Made by a program: the position numbers and the translations under genes | Origin: Methanolobus sp. UBA32 | GTDB taxonomy: Archaea; Halobacteriota; Methanosarcinia; Methanosarcinales; Methanosarcinaceae | Reading direction: 5' to 3' | Assembly (NCBI GenBank): GCA_002507205.1 | Contig: DAZF01000005.1 | Span: forward strand, 1 to 20,198 | DNA: 20,198 nt | Notes under the pieces: generated by a model | Database searches by the model: none | What the model saw: the letters and a program-made list of their open reading frames with translations, nothing else | What the model was told of the DNA's origin: nothing | Shown here: in pieces, positions 15,348-20,198 of the stretch | Position numbering within the stretch: position 1 is the stretch's first letter | Layout of the letters: the number at the start of each line of letters is the position of its first letter

Positions 15348-15601
15348 TAAATAGAATTTATAGGAATACTCCTAATTTGTGCCTCAATTAAAGCCAGACA
15401 AACTAACGAATCACCATATTATATAATCACTCAAATTAAATATAAATAGATTGCTGGCACTTAAATTTAACTTTTAAGACATGATTTCCTGGATAGTATA
15501 AATAAGTAATTAGCAATGGAACAAGATTTACTAAATTCATAACATAACCCCAATCCTAATATACACTTCCAAACAATTTACACCACAAGGAGAATCTCAT
15601 C
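15348..15601. promoter_or_regulatory. Divergent dcm/ugd region with ugd promoter and ribosome site
   Basis: For ugd, TATAAATA at 15497-15504 predicts a start site near 15526 and a leader of about 75 nt. A strong ribosome site AGGAGA (15588-15593) lies eight bases before the ATG. A second TATA-like run is at 15438-15448. Unlike the accessory genes, ugd thus appears to have a real leader. The dcm-side elements are listed separately. Confidence 0.55.
15374..15388 (-). promoter_or_regulatory. Shared motif upstream of dcm (matches the vsr upstream copy)
   Basis: Minus strand ATTGAGGCACAAATT, 41 nt before the likely dcm GTG and differing at one base from the vsr copy at 6096-6110. A TATA-like CCTATAAATTC (about 15353-15363) lies between motif and gene. 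The motif therefore sits upstream of the TATA element, where archaeal activators usually bind. Confidence 0.45.
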
Positions 15602-16897
15602 ATGAAAGTATCGATCATAGGTTCAGGCTATGTCGGGTCGGTTTCAGCTGCTTGCTTTGCTGAACTTGGGCACGAGGTCATCTGTATTGACATTGACGAA
15701 GAGAAGGTAAAGCAGATCAATGCAGGAATTGCACCTATCTGGGAGGAGGGGCTGGATGAGCTGATGCAGAAGCATACACAGAAGACGCTCATTGCCACAT
15801 CGGATTATGATTATGCTGTGCAGAATTCCGATGCCTCGTTTATCTGCGTGGGGACACCATCGGGAGAGGACGGGAGCATTGACCTCTCCATTGTGAAGGC
15901 TGCGAGTGCCAGCCTTGGAAGGGCGATTGCGAAGAAAGATCACTATCATGTTGTTGTTGTCAAGAGTACCGTGGTACCTGAGACAACTGAGAAAGTGGTG
16001 CTGCCGCTCGTTGAAGAGTACTCCGGCAAGAAGGCAGGAAAGGATTTCGGGATTGCCATGAACCCGGAGTTTTTGAGAGAAGGCAAGGCTGTCTATGATT
16101 TCATGCACCCTGACAAGATCGTGGTGGGTGCGATAGATGAGAGGTCATTCTTTGTAGTGTCCGAACTCTACCGCAAGCTGGATTGTCCGGTCACTCACAG
16201 CAATCCCAGGACAGCCGAGATGATCAAATACGTCAACAACTCATTCCTGGCAACCAAGATATCCTTTGCAAACGAAGTCGGTAACATCTGCAAACAGCTT
16301 GGCATCGACACCTACGAGGTCATGGATGCCGTGGGCACAGACTTCAGGATAGAGCGCCAGTTCCTCAACTGCGGTGCCGGATTCGGAGGCTCGTGTTTCC
16401 CCAAGGATGTCAAGGCCCTCATAGGAAAGGCAAAGGACATCGGCTACGAACCACAGCTACTGAGATCAGTGGTGGGTGTTAATGACAAACAGCCCCTGAA
16501 GATGGTGGAACTGCTCCAGAAGAAGCTCGGTGATCTAAAGAACAGGAGAATAGCCGTACTTGGACTGGCATTCAAGAACGACACCGATGATATCAGGGAA
16601 TCCCGCTCCATTCCTGTGATCGCTGAACTGCTGCGTCTTGGTGCTGACATAGCCGCATACGACCCCATGGCTGAGGAAAGCATGAAACATATCTTCCACG
16701 ATGTGACATACTGCAAAAGCGCAGCACAGGCACTGGAAGAAGCGGAAGGCTGCCTCATCATGACAGAATGGACCGAGTTCAGGAAACTGGACAAAGAGTT
16801 CGATGCCATGGCCAACAGAGTTGTTATAGACGGCAGGCACCTCATCGATCCAAAGGACATCAGCACCGATATTGACTATGAAGGTCTCTGCTGGTAA
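15602..16897 (+). CDS. ugd: UDP-glucose 6-dehydrogenase (UDP-glucose/GDP-mannose dehydrogenase family)
   Basis: 431 aa, full length. The NAD-binding GSGYVG is at 7-12, and FICVGTPSGEDGSIDLS marks the substrate cleft. EFLREGKAVYDFMHPDKIVVG is the UGD-type signature; WecC-type enzymes differ here. The catalytic Cys265 in GFGGSCFPKD, with Lys209 and Lys268, is intact, and the C-terminal domain has LGLAFKNDTDDIRESRS. The enzyme oxidises UDP-glucose to UDP-glucuronate with two NAD+, for surface polysaccharide or N-glycan synthesis (AglM-like role in archaea). Other UDP-sugars cannot be fully excluded. GC is about half, so this is core-genome DNA. Two plus-strand genes follow, 13 nt and 60 nt apart, and may share the transcript. 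Confidence 0.93.
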   Translation: MKVSIIGSGYVGSVSAACFAELGHEVICIDIDEEKVKQINAGIAPIWEEGLDELMQKHTQKTLIATSDYDYAVQNSDASFICVGTPSGEDGSIDLSIVKAASASLGRAIAKKDHYHVVVVKSTVVPETTEKVVLPLVEEYSGKKAGKDFGIAMNPEFLREGKAVYDFMHPDKIVVGAIDERSFFVVSELYRKLDCPVTHSNPRTAEMIKYVNNSFLATKISFANEVGNICKQLGIDTYEVMDAVGTDFRIERQFLNCGAGFGGSCFPKDVKALIGKAKDIGYEPQLLRSVVGVNDKQPLKMVELLQKKLGDLKNRRIAVLGLAFKNDTDDIRESRSIPVIAELLRLGADIAAYDPMAEESMKHIFHDVTYCKSAAQALEEAEGCLIMTEWTEFRKLDKEFDAMANRVVIDGRHLIDPKDISTDIDYEGLCW

Positions 16898-16910
16898 GCA
16901 GGATAGAGCT

Positions 16911-17171
16911 ATGAACGGGACATTCACCCTCGCAACAGGAGAACGAAAGACGATCAAAAGCAGTCTCTTCGGAACATCCCAGGACATGATGTACTGCGGG
17001 ATGTCCTCGGAGAGCACTTTCTCTATCGGACTCCTTTTTTCAAAGGGCTATCAGGGACATGCCCTGAACTTCTATTTTCCCAGGAAATCCTCCTATATTA
17101 TACTGGACAAACGAAAGTACTACATTGTTGATGTGAAACCTGAGACCATAACTCTCCAATTATCTGAGTGA
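16911..17171 (+). CDS. Small conserved-looking hypothetical protein, beta-rich
   Basis: 86 aa from ATG 16911. An in-frame ATG at 16872 would overlap the ugd 3' end by 26 nt and is less likely; AGGA (16900-16903) stands seven bases before the chosen ATG. The protein alternates short hydrophobic and polar stretches (STFSIGLLF, HALNFYF, SYIILD, YYIVDVKPETITLQL), which suggests a small beta-barrel or sandwich, without signal peptide or membrane span. Not recognised. It lies 13 nt after ugd and probably belongs to its operon. That placement alone does not assign it to polysaccharide synthesis. Confidence 0.65.
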   Translation: MNGTFTLATGERKTIKSSLFGTSQDMMYCGMSSESTFSIGLLFSKGYQGHALNFYFPRKSSYIILDKRKYYIVDVKPETITLQLSE

Positions 17172-17207
17172 AAATCGAAGGATTTTAATACATCCTGTAA
17201 AAAATGA

Positions 17208-17231
17208 CAGGTCAGTTGGTGGACAGACCTG
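17208..17231 (+). promoter_or_regulatory. Stem-loop abutting a start codon, with the possible ribosome site in its loop
   Basis: CAGGTC (17208-17213) and GACCTG (17226-17231) form a perfect 6-bp stem that ends one base before the ATG at 17232. The 12-nt loop contains GGTGG (17218-17222), the only candidate Shine-Dalgarno sequence. It may hold the site in a set position or limit initiation. Confidence 0.35.
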
Positions 17232-17879
17232 ATGAAAAACGACAAGCAGATAAAAGAAGACATCAACGGCAGGTTACATTCTCTTGACCAGACCGTTCGA
17301 AGCGTGGAAAAACGATTGCGTGCAGTGGAACGCAGACTCTCTGTTGATGTTCCTCTGGAAGATGTGATCCCGGAATATGAGACTGATTTTGAAGAGGCTC
17401 TTGAGCATACAAGAGAAGAGATAGCTTCCATTCATACTGATATCGATGAACTGAAACAGGGCAGTTTCCAGAATCAGGACTATGAAACAAGATTGCAGGA
17501 ACTGGACTCCGAACTTGGTGTCCTTAACTCACACATAACAGAGCTTCGGGAAGAAAACTCAAAACTCTCGGAACAGCTGGAGCAGGAAAAACAGCAGAAC
17601 CATGAATCGATCAGCCTTGATATCAAAAATCAGATCACACAGCTCAGCATGCGTCTTGAAAAAGCAGAGAATCACAACCGCATCAATATAGGTTCCGTGA
17701 AGGTGCCCGTGGAACTCTCAGGCATCGTAGGAGCAGTTATACTGGCACTGACAGGCTATCTGATAATGGTGAGCCGCTGGGACATCATACGTTCGGCTTA
17801 CTTCTCATTTTCAATTGCTTTTGTGTTTGCAGCCGCAGTACTCTTGAAGTTCTATATGGCCAACAGCAAGCGTGCATGA
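17232..17879 (+). CDS. Coiled-coil protein with two C-terminal transmembrane segments
   Basis: 215 aa, family not recognised. Residues about 8-37 and 52-148 are charged heptad-like helices (LHSLDQTVRSVEKRLRAVE; ELDSELGVLNSHITELREEN), predicting a long coiled coil broken by Pro residues at 41-47. Two hydrophobic segments at 159-180 (ELSGIVGAVILALTGYLIMV) and 189-209 (AYFSFSIAFVFAAAVLLKFY) form a C-terminal hairpin anchor, with basic residues at the very end. The long N-terminal part and the C-terminus would lie on the same side, most likely in the cytoplasm. It is last in the possible ugd operon and is followed by a strong terminator. A scaffold role at the membrane is a guess. Confidence 0.75.
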   Translation: MKNDKQIKEDINGRLHSLDQTVRSVEKRLRAVERRLSVDVPLEDVIPEYETDFEEALEHTREEIASIHTDIDELKQGSFQNQDYETRLQELDSELGVLNSHITELREENSKLSEQLEQEKQQNHESISLDIKNQITQLSMRLEKAENHNRINIGSVKVPVELSGIVGAVILALTGYLIMVSRWDIIRSAYFSFSIAFVFAAAVLLKFYMANSKRA

Positions 17880-17918
17880 AATAAAGCTAAAATAACCGTA
17901 GAATGCAAAAATAGCCGG

Positions 17919-17945
17919 ATGAGAATTCCAGAACCGGAATCTCAT
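17919..17945. terminator. Bidirectional terminator between converging genes
   Basis: ATGAGAATTCC (17919-17929) pairs with GGAATCTCAT (17936-17945), a 10-bp stem with one bulged A and a 6-nt loop. On the plus strand ACTTTTCTTACTTT follows; on the minus strand a T5 run (17907-17911) follows. The right arm overlaps the stop codon of the minus-strand gene (17942-17944). Confidence 0.65.
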
Positions 17946-18373
17946 ACTTTTCTTACTTTAACCAGAAAATCATTTGTGTAATCCAGATACCCTTCCTGCA
18001 TAACCCTGACTGAAAGGTAGCCTTCTGTTTTGCCCTGGGGCAGGGAAATGTTCAGTAACCTGTAATTGAATTCACCGCCGGCATCTGTGATACCGCCTAC
18101 AACTTTATCCCTGCCAGGACCCCATACAATAACATTTGCACCACCTACCGGCCTCCCGTCATTATCAAAGACGCTTACGATAAGGTCAGGAGAATCACAT
18201 ACAGTTCCGGTCATGTTGAAACTGCTGCAATTTGAAGCCGCGAACATCGAACCCGGCACAAAAGGCGTGCTCATGATCGATGTGACTATCACGTAGATGC
18301 CGATCATTCCGATTATCGTTAGCACAACGATCCTTACCGGAAGTCCTGCGGATGCAGAATCATCAGAAAGCAT
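17942..18373 (-). CDS. Membrane-anchored surface protein with carboxypeptidase-regulatory-like domain (paralogue 1)
   Basis: 143 aa. A short polar start (MLSDDSASAGLPVR) precedes one hydrophobic helix (IVVLTIIGMIGIYVIVTSIM, about 15-34), then an extracellular domain with VSVFDNDGRPVGGANVIVWG ... GGITDAGGEFNYRL, the pattern of carboxypeptidase-regulatory/Ig-like domains. It shares this layout with the gene upstream: LP-V-R-IVV against LP-I-N-IVV before the helix, and D-x-DG-x-PV-x-x-ANV-x-x-x-G in the domain. The N-terminal form recalls archaeal type IV pilin-like proteins, but no clear prepilin peptidase site was found. Second gene of a two-gene operon, 30 nt after the first, with a weak AGGT ribosome site. 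Confidence 0.75.
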   Translation of the reverse strand: MLSDDSASAGLPVRIVVLTIIGMIGIYVIVTSIMSTPFVPGSMFAASNCSSFNMTGTVCDSPDLIVSVFDNDGRPVGGANVIVWGPGRDKVVGGITDAGGEFNYRLLNISLPQGKTEGYLSVRVMQEGYLDYTNDFLVKVRKV

Positions 18374-18403
18374 GTAAACCTGAAAATAAAAGAGATGTCA
18401 GGA

Positions 18404-18892
18404 TCATGAAGTCCTGACTATTATTACTGCATCCGTCTTTTCGAAATCATAGAAGCCATCGGTTGAGATAGTAAGATCCATGGTTCCTTCATTCTGATTA
18501 GGACCGAGGCTGACAGATGAGCCACTGCTTGCAGTGCTGAGAGAACAATTGCCATAGTCATCTGTGGTACCCGTTGCCACGCCACCAAGGCCGCGTAAGA
18601 CCACATTGGCAGCCCTTACAGGATAGCCATCCGGATCGGAAACAGATATCTCAACACCGATGTCAAATGGGGAACTTGCTACGGTCGAATCCACAATAAT
18701 GGTATTACCCGGGTTTGGACCTGCACTTTGCTCGCCTGATTCTATAATGTTCACAGACATATTCTTGGTCGGAGGAGGAATGATCGCCACAAGTGCCGCA
18801 AGGGCAACCATACCAACCACCAGCATTACAACGATATTGATAGGAAGCTCGATGGCCCTATCATCATTAAACAGTTTTTGTAAATTGGTCAA
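18404..18892 (-). CDS. Membrane-anchored surface protein with carboxypeptidase-regulatory-like domain (paralogue 2)
   Basis: 162 aa from a TTG at 18892-18890. No in-frame ATG precedes the hydrophobic helix, and GGTG five bases upstream plus a TATA-like box at 18925-18932 support this start. Order: polar NLQKLFNDDRAIE, helix INIVVMLVVGMVALAALVAII (about 18-38), a Ser/Gly/Asn-rich stalk, then VSDPDGYPVRAANVVLRG ... TGTTDDYGNCSL. It is a tandem paralogue of the following gene and the first of the pair. DDRAIELP before the helix could be a class III (prepilin) processing region, as in archaeal adhesion pilins, but this is uncertain. It is likely exposed outside the membrane. Confidence 0.72.
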   Translation of the reverse strand: MTNLQKLFNDDRAIELPINIVVMLVVGMVALAALVAIIPPPTKNMSVNIIESGEQSAGPNPGNTIIVDSTVASSPFDIGVEISVSDPDGYPVRAANVVLRGLGGVATGTTDDYGNCSLSTASSGSSVSLGPNQNEGTMDLTISTDGFYDFEKTDAVIIVRTS

Positions 18893-19262
18893 AAAAACAC
18901 CGAATGCTAGGAAAAGTACATTAGATATAAATTTACTGATTTGTTCCTGATTTTTATGTGGTGCAGTGAATAATTTTGTATTAAAGTTATAGAACGATGA
19001 ATTTGATTAACTGAAAAGGACTGGAAGTAAAAAGTACCAGCTGATAACTTTCCCTTACAAGTAGAATGCATCAACATGCCAGTTAGTTCATAAATTTACA
19101 ACTGTTGACATAAAAAACGGTCTAAAGACTACATGAACTGGAAGATGTGCCTTTCAGTCATAAGCTAAAAACTAAAAAGTACTGAGAGAAGGCAGTATTT
19201 GTACCATCTGCTTATTGGAAGTAAAAAAAATAGAGGGTTCTTAGAACTAAAAACCTTTCAAA
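18893..19262. other. Intergenic region with promoter of the surface-protein pair and terminator of the Fe-S gene
   Basis: 370 bases without a gene. At the left end, ATTTATATC on the minus strand (18925-18933) is a TATA candidate for the paralogue pair. At the right end lies the Fe-S gene's terminator, listed separately. In between are only small imperfect hairpins, such as TACTG (19180-19184) / CAGTA (19193-19197), and two similar AAGTAAAAA-type stretches. No RNA gene is recognised. Confidence 0.4.
19223..19256 (-). terminator. Terminator downstream of the Fe-S protein gene
   Basis: On the minus strand AGGTT ... AACCCT surrounds GTTC-TAA-GAAC (19247-19237), followed by a run of eight T (19230-19223). 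It begins 6 nt after the stop codon. Confidence 0.5.
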
Positions 19263-19952
19263 TCAGTAGAGTGGACATACTTTCAAACACAACCCACATC
19301 TTAATCCTCCGAGAACATTGAACATATAATCCGCACACTTTTCCCTGTGAATCACACCTTCTTCCGTCAGAGCACCTACAGGACAGATCCCTATACACTT
19401 CAGACAATCCCTGCATGCATCACTGACCAAAGGCATCTGAGGTGTTTCCTCCTGAGCAAAAGGTGCATCGGTAAGTATAGCAGTCATTCGTATTCTTGGT
19501 CCGAAATCATTTATAATAAGAAGATGGTTCATACCGAAATTTCCAAGTCCTGCATGATATGCAGCATATTTAAAGGAAAAATCTGCTTTCAGTGTCACAC
19601 GGTCAGCATACCAATATCCGAATTCACTTCCTTCACTTGGAGCTATTGTTGCCTTGTATCCTTTCTTCTCTATGAATTTAGCTATCTGAAATGCGATGAC
19701 CCTGAGTGTAGCTGTAGCTGCCATGAGTGTATTGGTATATTCAGCCCTTCCTTTGGGCAATGTATCAAAAGCTCCATTGGGCACGGAAACTCCAAGTATT
19801 ACAACGGATTTCAGATCAGGCATCACGTCTTGGGGCTTGTTTCCCACATAATCCGGACTTTCAAAGGCTCTTGAATCGGCAATACCAACAAAATCAGTAC
19901 CTAACCCAAAAACCATGTCTTTCAAGTTTTTTGTAATATCTTCCTCTGGCAT
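19263..19952 (-). CDS. QueG-like double-[4Fe-4S] protein (short form)
   Basis: 229 aa. The C-terminus has eight Cys for two [4Fe-4S] clusters: C180-x2-C183-x2-C186-x3-C190-P, then C206, and C219-x2-C222-x3-C226-P at the very end. AAYHAGLGNFGMNHLLI (130-146) corresponds to the AARAGLG-x-x-GKNT region of epoxyqueuosine reductase and reductive-dehalogenase-like proteins, which bind cobalamin. QueG is about 370 aa and has HEAT-like repeats after the clusters; these are absent here, so the substrate is probably different and QueG activity should not be assumed. Likely a soluble redox enzyme. A strong ribosome site GGAG (19963-19960) lies seven bases before the ATG. Confidence 0.82.
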   Translation of the reverse strand: MPEEDITKNLKDMVFGLGTDFVGIADSRAFESPDYVGNKPQDVMPDLKSVVILGVSVPNGAFDTLPKGRAEYTNTLMAATATLRVIAFQIAKFIEKKGYKATIAPSEGSEFGYWYADRVTLKADFSFKYAAYHAGLGNFGMNHLLIINDFGPRIRMTAILTDAPFAQEETPQMPLVSDACRDCLKCIGICPVGALTEEGVIHREKCADYMFNVLGGLRCGLCLKVCPLY

Positions 19953-20088
19953 ACTGTAGCTCCTTTTTAAAAGTCATGTTTGAATCAACTGATATCCTTT
20001 TGATACTTGCCAACAAAACGTAAATAATTATTCCTTACCAACCAATTATCGTTACATTCATGTACCAAAACCATTCTTTAATTCACAC

Positions 20089-20198
20089 ATGAAAAAGATA
20101 GTCATCATCGATTACGGACTTGGTAACCTCAGGAGTGTCCAAAAGGGACTGGAACACGCGGGTGCCAGCGTACTCATATCAAGCGATCCTGAAGAGAT
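20089..20198 (+). CDS. hisH: Imidazole glycerol phosphate synthase glutaminase subunit, N-terminal part
   Basis: ATG at 20089 and 36 codons before the window ends. MKKIVIIDYGLGNLRSVQKGLEHAGA is the class I glutamine amidotransferase start typical of HisH, which supplies ammonia to HisF in histidine synthesis. The catalytic Cys-His-Glu lie beyond the window. No ribosome site is visible just upstream, so the mRNA may be leaderless. Confidence 0.9.
   Translation, partial: MKKIVIIDYGLGNLRSVQKGLEHAGASVLISSDPEE

Noticed and set aside
6096..15388. The shared AGGCACAAATT motif as att-like direct repeats bounding a mobile unit
   Set aside because: The interval would leave out vsr, and the motif sits at promoter distance from two related genes, so a regulatory reading fits better.
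16535..17017. Minus-strand 160-aa frame across the ugd end and the small gene
   Set aside because: It overlaps two plus-strand genes with sensible starts and spacing, and has no recognisable domain.
18893..19262. Possible small RNA or tRNA gene in the 370-bp gap
   Set aside because: No cloverleaf or long stable fold was found; only short weak hairpins and a terminator.
19347..19874. Plus-strand 175-aa open frame opposite the Fe-S protein gene
   Set aside because: Shadow of the Fe-S gene; its Cys-rich look comes from the complementary codons.

Overview
The window looks like a chromosomal segment of a euryarchaeon, most likely a methanogen of the Methanosarcinales. The grounds are an archaeal-type PIN-ATPase-KH protein, TATA-like boxes about 26-30 nt before start codons that have almost no leader, strong GGAG ribosome sites on other genes, and archaeal surface-type proteins. 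The genus is inference; there is no rRNA or tRNA here.

Layout. 1-341: 5' part of a minus-strand IS200/IS605-type tnpB cut by the window edge. 494-2359: PINc-ATPase-KH housekeeping gene with a terminator. 2482-3615: a membrane protein gene on a segment bounded by two copies of the last ~32 bp of the PINc gene (2321-2352 and 3787-3818). 3890-4759: a HepT/MntA (HEPN/nucleotidyltransferase) toxin-antitoxin pair. 4923-5480: a small SAM methyltransferase gene bracketed by two copies of a 42-bp hairpin repeat, with a partial third copy at 3752-3786.

5639-15332 is an AT-rich, evidently acquired defence island. It holds vsr (minus), then a tight plus-strand operon: MORC/GHKL ATPase, Z1-domain helicase-like ATPase, PD-(D/E)XK nuclease (DUF4420) and AIPR protein. 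A convergent minus-strand cytosine-C5 methyltransferase gene closes it. This matches a restriction-modification type predicted from comparative genomics (MutL/MORC-like ATPase plus Z1 plus nuclease plus AIPR with Dcm and Vsr). In the likely scheme Dcm marks self DNA, Vsr repairs T:G mismatches made by 5mC deamination, and the four-gene operon is the ATP-dependent effector. vsr and dcm share a 15-bp motif (14/15) at nearly the same distance upstream of their starts.

15602-17879: UDP-glucose dehydrogenase gene followed by a small beta-rich protein gene and a coiled-coil two-TM protein gene, ending at a bidirectional terminator. 17942-18892 (minus): two tandem paralogous membrane-anchored surface proteins. 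19263-19952 (minus): a short QueG-like double [4Fe-4S] protein. 20089-20198: start of hisH.

The most interesting parts are the complete MORC-Z1-AIPR island with its shared vsr/dcm motif, the duplicated PINc gene tail around a single-gene segment, and the dispersed hairpin repeat between accessory units in 3.6-5.6 kb.
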